A DNA stretch of 64,000 nt, from assembly GCA_035533595.1 (NCBI GenBank), contig DATLTN010000003.1, forward strand, positions 1-64,000, written 5' to 3'. Numbering within the stretch: position 1 is the first letter of the stretch; each line of letters starts with the position of its first letter. This DNA comes from Acidimicrobiales bacterium. Its GTDB lineage: Bacteria; Actinomycetota; Acidimicrobiia; Acidimicrobiales; Bog-793. A program made the position numbers and the translations under genes. Positions 1-7,251 of the stretch are shown here, piece by piece. Under the pieces are notes generated by a model. It made no database searches and had not been told where the DNA came from. It was given only the letters and a program-made list of their open reading frames with translations.

Positions 1-346
1 GGTCGAAGACGGCGACGGCGCGAAAGCCGTGCACCCGCTCGACCGGCTCCCCGTCGGGAGACTCGGCGCTGCGACGCCGGATCGGGGCGAGGATCCAGAT
101 CGCCTGCTCGCCCCGCCGCACGACGCGGTGCAGTCGGCGCCAGGTGGCGTAGCCGGCGACCTGCGTGGCCTCGGGGAACTGCGCCGCGATGAGCAGCGCG
201 TTCGCGTAGCTGTAGCGGTGGAAGCGGCTCTGGAACTCGAGATAGCGCCGCCACTCGGCTGACGAGGTGAGCTGCTCTACGCCCGTGGCGAGGTCGTGGA
301 GGAGCTCGGGGATGCGCGAGCTCGGATCGGTCGTGGAACGGGGCAC
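1..346 (-). CDS. ArdC-like ssDNA-binding domain protein (partial, C-terminus off window)
   Basis: Only the first ~115 codons lie in the window; the gene runs off the left edge with no in-frame stop. The start is GTG at 346, preceded by a good GGGAGG ribosome site about 8 nt upstream. The readable N-terminus contains a region rich in Trp, Tyr and Arg with 'SYANALLIAAQFP' and 'VAGYATWRRLHRVVRRGEQ', which matches the N-terminal single-stranded-DNA-binding domain of ArdC/LtrC-type antirestriction proteins. Such domains are usually found on plasmids and integrative elements, sometimes fused to a metallopeptidase; whether that second domain exists here cannot be seen. The function of this copy is inferred from the fold only. 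Confidence 0.75.
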   Translation of the reverse strand, partial: MPRSTTDPSSRIPELLHDLATGVEQLTSSAEWRRYLEFQSRFHRYSYANALLIAAQFPEATQVAGYATWRRLHRVVRRGEQAIWILAPIRRRSAESPDGEPVERVHGFRAVAVFD

Positions 347-577
347 CTGCCGGACCTCCCAAGGGGAAGCGGCGCAGGCCGAGAAGTGCGGGCCGCGCCG
401 TCATCTGCACTGACGAGGCCCCGTGGGCGAGGCTCCGGGACGGCAGACCGACGGCGGAACAGCGAGGAAGGTAGTCCGGGGCTGCCTCAGCCCGGGTGGG
501 CAGGCGTCAGCCGCGGGGAGCGCGGCACCAGAGAGAGGAAGAGGGAGGCGGTGAGAAGCGGGGTGCGGCGGCCGGGA

Positions 578-1138
578 TCAGGCTGGCAGTTTCCACACCA
601 GGAGCGCGGCGAGCGCCACTCCCGGGCCGCCCGATGTGCTCGATCCGAGCGTGGTGGCGTCGATGAAGAGCTTCGCGCCCGGAACCGGCGGGGTGCTCAG
701 CACGGCCCTCCGGTGGCCGTTGCAGCCGGGCGCGCTCGGCGAGGTGCAGTCGAGGTTCCACGTTGCCGCCGCGGAGCCCTGCCAGCCGTCGTGGAAGACC
801 CACGCCGAGACGATGGGGAGGGATGCAGTCGGGCCCGTCGCCGACGTCGGCAGCAGTCCCCACACGCTCTCCTCACCGACGACGCCGGCGGCGACCGGCG
901 CGAAGGGCGGGTCGTTGTTGTCGCGGACGCCCTGCAGCACCTCGGCGCTGTAGGACTTCGTCAGCTGGCCGAGCGGCAGGCCGAACTTGTGACGAAGGGC
1001 GTTGATCCGAGCGACAACGAGCCTCGCGGAGAGCGCTGTCGTCGAAGAGGTCGAGATGGCGGATGCGGGAGCGCTGGCAATCCCCAGCGCGACCACCGCC
1101 GCAGCCGCCGCGAGGGCGGTCCGAAGTCGGCTTGGCAC
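578..1138 (-). CDS. Secreted CAP (SCP/PR-1)-like domain protein
   Basis: About 186 aa beginning with a clear Sec signal peptide: a basic start, a long Ala/Val hydrophobic core and 'ASAPASA' before the cleavage region. The mature part has 'VVARINALRHKFGLPLG' near its start and 'CNGHRRAVLSTPP' near its end, which resemble the helix and the 'GHR..IL' segment of bacterial CAP domains; the match is moderate. I place the start at GTG 1138 rather than the upstream TTG at 1168, because the TTG lies in a 10-bp inverted repeat and gives an atypical signal peptide. No Shine-Dalgarno precedes GTG; an AAAAAT box 6 nt upstream would allow a leaderless message. It follows the L,D-transpeptidase gene, so a cell-envelope role is likely but unproven. 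Confidence 0.6.
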   Translation of the reverse strand: MPSRLRTALAAAAAVVALGIASAPASAISTSSTTALSARLVVARINALRHKFGLPLGQLTKSYSAEVLQGVRDNNDPPFAPVAAGVVGEESVWGLLPTSATGPTASLPIVSAWVFHDGWQGSAAATWNLDCTSPSAPGCNGHRRAVLSTPPVPGAKLFIDATTLGSSTSGGPGVALAALLVWKLPA

Positions 1139-1168
1139 GCCAAAATTTTTGCCACTGGGGCGTGCCAA
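1132..1168. promoter_or_regulatory. Perfect 10-bp inverted repeat over the CAP-like gene start
   Basis: TTGGCACGCC (1132-1141) and GGCGTGCCAA (1159-1168) are perfect reverse complements separated by a 17-nt A/T-rich spacer. The spacer contains the probable -10 box of the minus-strand gene starting at 1138. The geometry suits an operator for a dimeric repressor blocking that promoter. The regulator is unknown. Confidence 0.5.
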
Positions 1169-1293
1169 AGCAAGGACATCAGCCCTCAGGAGCCTCTATA
1201 CCCGCCCCTCCAGTTCCTAAACTTCGAGAACCAACTTCTTTTTTTCCCAGGTCAGCGGGGGTTCCAGCCGCCGGCAGCGGGACCCGCCATCAG

Positions 1294-1313
1294 TTCTGTG
1301 ACAATTCTGTGAC
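1294..1313. promoter_or_regulatory. Direct repeat with 11-bp period (response-regulator-type site)
   Basis: TTCTGTGAC occurs at 1294-1302 and again at 1305-1313; on the minus strand this reads GTCACAGAA twice with an 11-bp period. Direct repeats spaced by one helical turn are typical of OmpR/PhoB-family response regulators, and GTCACA resembles the half-site reported for the actinobacterial cell-wall regulator MtrA, although MtrA half-sites are usually spaced further apart. It lies about 155 bp upstream of the CAP-like gene start. Confidence 0.4.
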
Positions 1314-1334
1314 GCGATCTGGAACCGCGCGAGA

Positions 1335-2120
1335 TCACCGGGAAATCACCACGGGAGTGCCGAGCGGCAGTATCCGGGCGAGCTCGGTGATCATCGAATT
1401 GGAGAGGCGCAGACAGCCGTGGCTGAGCGAGCCGCCCACCGAGCTCGGCACGTCCGTGCCGTGCAGTCCGATCTCGCCGGGGCCTCCTCCGAAGCTCTGG
1501 AGCACGTCGGAGTAGGCGGAGAGGCCGAAGGCGTACGGGCCGTACTCGCCGTGAGGATCGGGCTGCTTCAAGAGCCCGACCAGGTAGTAGACGCCGGTCG
1601 GGGTCGGAAGCACGGAACGACCGACGCCGACCGGCGCGGAGACGATCGGCCGGCTCCCCGAGAAGACGTAGAGCCGGTGCCGGGTGAGGTTCGCCTCCAC
1701 GAGGTAGTTGTCCGAGGCGAGCTGCACCGCGCTGCCATGGATCCACGCCTGGCTCCCGTTGGGGCGCAGCGGCAGGTAGACCCGGACCCACGACGGCGCC
1801 AGGGAGAGCTCCGACACCAGGAAGACGAGCGGCTGACCGCCCGCCGGGGCCGAGAGGACCCGGTACGGCGTGCGGGAGGTCGGGGAGGCGTAAAGCGAGA
1901 CGATCGTCCCCCTGGCGCTGGCGACGGCCTGCGGAGAGGCGAGCGTGCGGACGGGGGCCTGGGCAACGGCGCCGCGCTCTGGAATCGCCGCGCCCGCTGC
2001 GAGTGGTGCACTGAGGGCCAGGACGCACGAGACCAGCAGCACCTGGCGGACCCTCCGGACGGGCGACCGGCAGGTGGTGGCGGGCCGGCCGCGCCGTCCG
2101 AAGGGCAGGAGGTTCCGCAT
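1335..2120 (-). CDS. L,D-transpeptidase (YkuD domain), secreted
   Basis: 261 aa, predicted to form 3-3 (L,D) cross-links in peptidoglycan outside the membrane. An N-terminal hydrophobic stretch after a basic region (about residues 26-46) is a signal peptide or anchor. A middle SH3-like segment with 'AWIHGSAVQL' precedes the YkuD domain starting near 'RHRLYVFSG'. The catalytic motif is complete: His in 'GLHGTDVPSSVGG' and 'SHGCLRLSN' with the nucleophilic Cys near the C-terminus. The start ATG overlaps the upstream stop as TGATG, so it is translationally coupled to the DUF11-type secreted protein. Confidence in the family is high; the acceptor specificity is not visible. Confidence 0.92.
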   Translation of the reverse strand: MRNLLPFGRRGRPATTCRSPVRRVRQVLLVSCVLALSAPLAAGAAIPERGAVAQAPVRTLASPQAVASARGTIVSLYASPTSRTPYRVLSAPAGGQPLVFLVSELSLAPSWVRVYLPLRPNGSQAWIHGSAVQLASDNYLVEANLTRHRLYVFSGSRPIVSAPVGVGRSVLPTPTGVYYLVGLLKQPDPHGEYGPYAFGLSAYSDVLQSFGGGPGEIGLHGTDVPSSVGGSLSHGCLRLSNSMITELARILPLGTPVVISR

Positions 2121-3160
2121 CAGCCGGTGAAGCTCGCTGCCTTGAGCACGGGCTTCGCCGGCTTGGCCGGGGTGAGGGCCTTCGCCCGCAGCTGGGGCAC
2201 CCGCACGTCGGCCCTGACCTCGCTCCTCACGGGGCCGGCGGTGAGACCCTGGGGGCTCGTGCCGGTCGCCGTGGCGAGGTTGCGGAACATCTTTCCGGTC
2301 GGCACCGAGAGCAGCACGTGCGAGCAGGTGAAGCTCGCCGACTGGCCGGCCGCGACAACCACCGGGTCCGAAGGCGAGAGGGTCCCGGCGTCACAGCGGC
2401 GGTCGCTCAGGGTCACGGTGAGCGAGGTGTTCCCCGTGTTCGTGACCACCATCTGGTACATGAGGTCGTCACCGACCCTCGCCCGCACCGGGCCGCGCAC
2501 GAAGGCGCCCGAGTTGTTCACCCGCTCGGTCTTCACGAGCGTGAGGCCGACGGTAGGGGCCACCGTGGGCGGGGTGGGGCTCGGGGTCACTGCGGGGGCA
2601 GTGCTCGGAGCGGGCGTCGACGAGTTGCTCGACGGGGTGCTCGGGGTGCTCGGGGCGGGCGCCGAGCTCGGGGCGGGGGGCGTGCCCGACCCGGTCGGGC
2701 CGGTGGGCGCCACGCAGTTGCTCGGCAGCATCACCGAGCCGGAGACCGAGTTCGTGGTGCCGTCGCTCCATTTGCCGTTCACCGTAAGGGAATCGGTACC
2801 GCTGCTGCCGGCCGGGAGGGTCTGGTTCAGTGTGGCGGTCTCGTAGGGCACCTGCGCGGCTTGATTTGACCCATTTCCCTGCTGAGCGATGGTGAAAGAG
2901 GTCGGGCTGACACTCGACACACCCCCTGTTGCGGCGGTGACGGTGGCGTTTTCGCTCTCGCTCCAGTCATTTGACACGGTCCATGCGGTCTTGTACCCGG
3001 AGCCGAGAGGGCTGGCGCACGATACGACGCCCTGCACGTAGTTCCCGTGCGCGCTGGCGACGGTTTCGGCGACCGTCACCATGCCAACGGCACAGCTCAG
3101 AGCCACAAAACCTTGTACACATCTGCGGGCCATTTGGCCGCGCTGAACTAGAATTTTCAC
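2120..3160 (-). CDS. Secreted protein with Pro/Ser/Thr linker and DUF11-like domain
   Basis: 346 aa from GTG 3160, which has a GGGAG ribosome site 9 nt upstream; longer frames upstream lack such a site. A signal peptide (basic n-region, core 'GFVALSCAVGMVTVAETV', then 'ASA') is followed by a domain of about 120 residues, a linker of PT/PS/SST repeats and a C-terminal beta-rich domain with 'YQMVVTNTGNTSLTV', typical of DUF11/CARDB-like surface proteins. Only a few Cys residues are present. The stop overlaps the L,D-transpeptidase start (TGATG), so both are made from one message. I infer a cell-surface structural or adhesive role; no enzyme motif is visible. Confidence 0.75.
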   Translation of the reverse strand: MKILVQRGQMARRCVQGFVALSCAVGMVTVAETVASAHGNYVQGVVSCASPLGSGYKTAWTVSNDWSESENATVTAATGGVSSVSPTSFTIAQQGNGSNQAAQVPYETATLNQTLPAGSSGTDSLTVNGKWSDGTTNSVSGSVMLPSNCVAPTGPTGSGTPPAPSSAPAPSTPSTPSSNSSTPAPSTAPAVTPSPTPPTVAPTVGLTLVKTERVNNSGAFVRGPVRARVGDDLMYQMVVTNTGNTSLTVTLSDRRCDAGTLSPSDPVVVAAGQSASFTCSHVLLSVPTGKMFRNLATATGTSPQGLTAGPVRSEVRADVRVPQLRAKALTPAKPAKPVLKAASFTG

Positions 3161-3264
3161 TTCGCGGTTCTCCCTCACGCCTTGACAGCGAGCGCCATCT
3201 ACCCCCTTTTGCGGGCTTCTAACGAGTCCCATGTTTTTGCAAAGCGAGAGACCATCATCTCAGA

Positions 3265-3518
3265 TGCAGTTCGTGCGCCGATCAAACAATCAGCAAGATG
3301 GGATTGCATGGCACGTAGCCAGCAATTTGTCGGCATTTCCCTCGCGAGGCGACCCCAGGCCGTCGTTCTGAGCGGAAATGCACAATGTGGGATGGCGTAT
3401 CCGGCACCCGCGCCGGCTGTCGACATTCCGACGCCGAGGGCGGCGGTGCCGTAATTCCGGGCACATATCCGCAACGCCGGATGGCGCGTCCCGTAACCAC
3501 GCCGTTTGTCGGAATTCC
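3265..3518. repeat. Diverged tandem repeat, ~89-bp period, about three units
   Basis: This fills most of the 419-bp gene-free gap between 3160 and 3580. A 41-bp core recurs at 3300-3340, 3389-3429 and 3479-3518, so the period is 89-90 bp. Cores share GGGATGGCG-type starts and end in TGTCG..ATTCC; the second and third match at about 30 of 41 positions by hand count, and the 48-bp stretches between cores are also related. Partial unit sequence extends left to about 3265. No gene is convincing here in any frame. Confidence 0.65.
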
Positions 3519-3579
3519 ATCTCGGGTAGGCAGCGAGCCATCGGCCCACGGGCGTGCTGACGACGGGAGGCGGAAGGCG

Positions 3580-5364
3580 ATGAGCGCATTGGACGTCGCT
3601 CCGAGGCACGGCGCCGACGAGGGCGGGGAGATCCGGACGCGCATCCCCGCTCGCCTCGACCGCCTCCCCTGGTCGAAGTGGCACTGGATGGTGGTGATCG
3701 GCCTCGGCACGGTCTGGATCCTCGACGGCCTCGAGGTGACGATCGTCGGCGCCGTCGGCAGCACGATCACCAGGGCGGGCAGCCACATCGCGATCACCAC
3801 CGCGCAGGTCGGTGACGCGGCGGGCTTCTACGTCGGAGGGGCGTGCCTCGGGGCGCTGCTCTTCGGCCACCTCACCGACAAGCTCGGCCGCAAGCGCCTC
3901 TTCCTCGTCACCCTCGCCCTCTACCTCATCGCCACGCTGCTCACCGCGACCTCGGTGAACGCCTGGATGTTCTTCGCCTTCCGGTTCTTCACGGGAATGG
4001 GGATCGGCGGCGAATACGCCGCGATCAACTCGGCGATCGACGAGCTCATCCCGGCGCGCGTCCGCGGCACCGTCGACCTCGTCATCAACGGCTCGTACTG
4101 GGTCGGCACGGCGGCGGGGGCGGCAGCGACGCTCATCCTCCTCGACCCCAACTTCCTCGCCACCGACATCGGCTGGCGCACCTGCTTCGGCCTCGGAGCA
4201 GTGCTCGGGATCGCGATCCTGATCGTCCGCCGCCAGCTCCCGGAGAGCCCCCGCTGGCTCCTCACCCACGGCAAGCAGGACGAGGCCGAAAAGACCGTCA
4301 GCGACATCGAAGCCCAGGTCACCGCGTCGACCGGCGTCCGCCTCGACGAGCCGGACGAGGAGATGACGCTGAAGCCCCGTGAGGACGTCGGCGTGCTCGA
4401 AGTCGGCAAGACGCTCTTCCTGCGCTACCCCCGGCGCTCGGTCCTCGGCGTCTCGCTCTTCGTCGGACAGGCCTTCCTCTACAACGCCGTCTTCTTCACC
4501 TACGCGCTCGTCCTCACCACCTTCTTCAAGGTCTCGAACGACAGCGTCGGCTACTACCTGATCTCGTTCGCGGTGGGGAACTTCCTCGGCCCGCTGCTCC
4601 TCGGGCGCCTCTTCGACACCGTCGGCAGGCGAGCGATGATCGCCTCCACCTACATGCTCTCGGGGGCGATGCTCGGCGTGACCGCCTGGCTCTTCGCCGC
4701 CGGAGACCTCACCGCCCTCACCCAGACCATCGCCTGGGTCGTGATCTTCTTCTTCGCCTCGGCGGGGGCGAGCGCCGCCTACCTGACGGTGAGCGAGATC
4801 TTCCCGATGGAGACGCGGGCGCTCGCGATCGCCTTCTTCTACGCGGTCGGCACGGGGATCGGCGGCATCATCGGCCCGGTGCTGTTCGGGGCGCTCATCG
4901 CCTCGAACAAGGCCAGCGAGGTGGCGATCGGCTACGTGGTCGGCGGAGTCCTGATGTTCGCCGCCGGCCTCGTCGAGATCATCCTCGGCGTCGACGCCGA
5001 ACAGAAGAGCCTCGAGGACATCGCCTCACCGCTCAGCGCGGTCGGCGCCGACGGCGGGGGGACCGGGGCCCCGTCGCGCGCACCGGCGACACGGGGGACC
5101 GTCTCGCCGACGGCGTGGGCACCGCGGCCGCAACGCTCGCTGTACCCGCGGGACAACCCCTACCGCCCGGCGGAGGTCGACAAGGTGCTCGCAGCGCTGC
5201 GCGACGCCGGCGGCGCGCTCTCCTTCAACGAGCTCGCGGCGGTGAGCGGCGGCCGCTACTGGGGGCCGGGGCGCCTGCGAGCGGCGCTGCGGGCGACGAT
5301 CGCCGACGGTCGCGTGCGCGCCCTTGGACGCGACCGCTACGGCCTCACCGAAGCGGGGCGCTGA
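3580..5364 (+). CDS. MFS transporter (metabolite:H+ symporter type) with C-terminal winged-helix-like tail
   Basis: 594 aa from ATG 3580, which has GGGAGG 9 nt upstream; an upstream extension is open but lacks a ribosome site. About twelve membrane segments are visible. MFS signatures include 'GHLTDKLGRKRLFL' after TM2, 'FRFFTGMGIGGEYAA' and 'LPESPRWLL' after TM6, as in sugar/aromatic-acid porter families. After the last membrane helix (~residue 480) there is a low-complexity linker and then about 75 soluble residues ('RPAEVDKVLAALRDAGGALS' to 'DRYGLTEAGR') that read like a winged helix-turn-helix. That tail is unusual for an MFS carrier and could be a sensor or regulatory module. Substrate is unknown; aromatic acids are a context guess. 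Confidence 0.85.
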   Translation: MSALDVAPRHGADEGGEIRTRIPARLDRLPWSKWHWMVVIGLGTVWILDGLEVTIVGAVGSTITRAGSHIAITTAQVGDAAGFYVGGACLGALLFGHLTDKLGRKRLFLVTLALYLIATLLTATSVNAWMFFAFRFFTGMGIGGEYAAINSAIDELIPARVRGTVDLVINGSYWVGTAAGAAATLILLDPNFLATDIGWRTCFGLGAVLGIAILIVRRQLPESPRWLLTHGKQDEAEKTVSDIEAQVTASTGVRLDEPDEEMTLKPREDVGVLEVGKTLFLRYPRRSVLGVSLFVGQAFLYNAVFFTYALVLTTFFKVSNDSVGYYLISFAVGNFLGPLLLGRLFDTVGRRAMIASTYMLSGAMLGVTAWLFAAGDLTALTQTIAWVVIFFFASAGASAAYLTVSEIFPMETRALAIAFFYAVGTGIGGIIGPVLFGALIASNKASEVAIGYVVGGVLMFAAGLVEIILGVDAEQKSLEDIASPLSAVGADGGGTGAPSRAPATRGTVSPTAWAPRPQRSLYPRDNPYRPAEVDKVLAALRDAGGALSFNELAAVSGGRYWGPGRLRAALRATIADGRVRALGRDRYGLTEAGR

Positions 5365-5401
5365 GAGCTGAGCACACTGAGGGGCCGCTAACGTCGGCGG
5401 G

Positions 5402-5707
5402 GTGAGCGCTGGCTGCAGCGAGAGCGGGTCGCCCTTCTGGACCGCCCCCGACGGCGAGCTCCCGAGCGACGTCGAGCTCGAGGCGCTCGCGCTCGGGCGC
5501 CCCCTCGACGAGCTCGAGTTCGCCCCCGCCGTCACCCTCTACGAGGGCCGCTCCTCCGGCGAGGGGCTCCTCCCCGGTTGGTACATGCCGCCACCGATCG
5601 CCCGCTACCGCGGCGGCTGGCGGAGGAGGGTCATCGCCGGCCTCGTCCTCGCGCTATTGCTCATCGAGGCCGCAGGCCTTTGCGTCACCTACGGCCCGAT
5701 CGGCTGA
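5402..5707 (+). CDS. Small single-pass membrane protein, unknown function
   Basis: 101 aa starting at GTG 5402. The first ~70 residues are acidic and soluble, followed by basic residues and one membrane helix ('VIAGLVLALLLIEAAGLCV') at the extreme C-terminus, i.e. a tail-anchored topology. The start looks leaderless: TAACGT at 5389-5394 sits 7 nt before GTG and there is no Shine-Dalgarno. Its last 23 nt overlap the end of the convergent anti-sigma gene. I recognise no family. Confidence 0.6.
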   Translation: MSAGCSESGSPFWTAPDGELPSDVELEALALGRPLDELEFAPAVTLYEGRSSGEGLLPGWYMPPPIARYRGGWRRRVIAGLVLALLLIEAAGLCVTYGPIG

Positions 5708-6122
5708 GGGTCGCGGCCGCGGAGCGGCCCGCGACGTGCGCTGCCGCGAGGCCGACGGTGCAGGGCGTCGCCGGACGGGTGGGGCGCGTCGCCGCCGGCG
5801 CTGCCAGTCCCGAGGCGAAGGCGCCCCCGGCGAAGGCCAGCGGCAGGAACGCCGCCGCCCAGCGACCGAGCTGACGCGGGCGGTCGCGCCGGCCGGGCGC
5901 GGCCACGACGGGCTCCTCGAGGCCGTGCAACGGGCGCACCGCCGGAGCGACCAGGGCGTCGAGGACGTCGAGGCGGGCGACGAACGCTCGACACCCCTCG
6001 CAACGGACGAGGTGCTCCTCGGCCAGCTCAGCGGGGATCGGCGGTGCCTCCCGGTCACGCAGCGCCGACAGCGCCTCGCGCACAAGGGCACAGGCAGGCT
6101 CGCGGCGCGACGAACGGCTCAT
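5685..6122 (-). CDS. ZAS-type (zinc-finger) anti-sigma factor, membrane-anchored
   Basis: 145 aa. The N-terminal half has the sequence HLVRCEGC, exactly the H-x3-C-x2-C zinc motif of ZAS anti-sigma factors, followed by a helix. A membrane segment ('WAAAFLPLAFAGGAFASGL') lies near residues 88-108 and a short extracytoplasmic tail follows. Such proteins hold an ECF sigma factor inactive at the membrane until a redox or envelope signal. Its ATG overlaps the upstream stop (ATGA, 6122-6119), making it the third gene of the 9087-to-5685 operon. The natural partner is the divergent ECF sigma gene at 9207, about 3 kb away; this pairing is inferred. Confidence 0.8.
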   Translation of the reverse strand: MSRSSRREPACALVREALSALRDREAPPIPAELAEEHLVRCEGCRAFVARLDVLDALVAPAVRPLHGLEEPVVAAPGRRDRPRQLGRWAAAFLPLAFAGGAFASGLAAPAATRPTRPATPCTVGLAAAHVAGRSAAATLSRSGRR

Positions 6123-7240
6123 GGCGAGGGGGACGTCTCGAGCGGCACCCGCAGCCGCTGCACGACCTGCCAGGATCCGCCGGCGGACAGCCGTTCGATC
6201 GTGAGCTCACCGCCGCGGGCGACGAAGGCCTCGACGGCGCCCGACGGCTCCACGGCGAGCACCGAGGTCCCGGGGGGTGGCGTGAGCGGGCGCAGCGCGC
6301 GCGGGCCGTACACGAAAGCGCCACCTGCGCCCTGCACGACCGCGAACAGGCCCCCCGGGGAGAGGAGGCCGGTCGAGAGGAGGTGGGCACCGCTCGGGAC
6401 CGCCACGGCCGCGGCGGGACGCCCCGCCGCGGCCCCGGTGCCGCTCTCAAAGAGCAGGCGGTGGGTAACGCTCGTGGCGAGGAGGAGGGCCGCGGCGGAG
6501 TTCCCGATGGTCGCGAGGCGCAGTACGCGCAGGCGGTCGCCGCGCACTCCCGCCGGGAGCTCGAGCGGGTAGGCCCGCCAGCCGCCGCCGGAGAAGCGGA
6601 AGAGGCCGACGCCGCCGGGCCGGCCGCACGCCGCGCCGACGAGTGCGGAGCCGTCCGGCAGGGCCGCGACCGCCGTCAGCGCCTCGGGCGCGCAACCCCT
6701 CGCGACCGGGCTCGCTGCGAGCCCGGGGAGGCTCGCCACCTGGTGCCAGCTGGCGAGCGCTCCCGAGGCGCTCACCAGCACCGCGGGCGAGCGCACGAGC
6801 GCGAACGCCGTCCCGCTCGCAGCGATGGTGAGGGCGTCGGGAAGCGGCGAGACGAGCCTCGGGAGGATCGTCCCCGACCAGCCGCTCGCCCCCCCGCTCG
6901 TGCGGGCGAGCGGGGTGAAGCGCAGCTGCTGGCTCGGCAAAAAGGCGCTCAACAGCCCGGTGCCGGCGGCGCTCGTGATCACGAGCCCACCGGTGCTCGC
7001 CACCCCCGGCGGCGTCGCCAGCTTCCACCCTCCGCTCCCGTCGTTGCGAAGGAGCTGCCAGAAGGCCTGCCCGGTCTCGCCCGCTCTCGCCGCGAGTGAC
7101 ACCCAGCTCCGCCCTCCGGCGGAGAGCGAGACGGCGAGCGGCACCGCGAGGGGCGCCGGCGGGTCGGCGGCCGCGCCCGCCCCCCAGGGCAGTGCCGTGG
7201 AGAGGCCGGCCGCCAGCGTGACGAGCGCCACGAGGCGCAT
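6119..7240 (-). CDS. Secreted protein of unknown function (beta-propeller-like composition)
   Basis: About 373 aa with a Sec signal peptide ('RLVALVTLAAGLSTALPWGAGA'). The mature part consists of repeated short hydrophobic strands with Ser/Gly/Trp turns ('FWQLLRNDGSGGWKL', 'SGGGWRAYPLELP'), like WD40/kelch-type beta-propellers, but no strict repeat is assignable by eye. Only two Cys residues are seen in the mature part. The ATG at 7240 is preceded by GAGGGG with a 7-nt gap; an in-frame GTG at 7255 overlaps the upstream stop as GTGA and is the alternative. It lies between the SCO1-type gene and the anti-sigma gene, so a role in sensing or handling copper or oxidase status outside the cell is possible. 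Confidence 0.7.
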   Translation of the reverse strand: MRLVALVTLAAGLSTALPWGAGAAADPPAPLAVPLAVSLSAGGRSWVSLAARAGETGQAFWQLLRNDGSGGWKLATPPGVASTGGLVITSAAGTGLLSAFLPSQQLRFTPLARTSGGASGWSGTILPRLVSPLPDALTIAASGTAFALVRSPAVLVSASGALASWHQVASLPGLAASPVARGCAPEALTAVAALPDGSALVGAACGRPGGVGLFRFSGGGWRAYPLELPAGVRGDRLRVLRLATIGNSAAALLLATSVTHRLLFESGTGAAAGRPAAAVAVPSGAHLLSTGLLSPGGLFAVVQGAGGAFVYGPRALRPLTPPPGTSVLAVEPSGAVEAFVARGGELTIERLSAGGSWQVVQRLRVPLETSPSP

Positions 7241-7251
7241 CGCGCGGCCCC

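Noticed and set aside
3199-4269. Long minus-strand frame across the repeat region and the MFS gene
   Set aside because: Shadow of the MFS gene with charged low-complexity sequence; repeats give accidental open frames.
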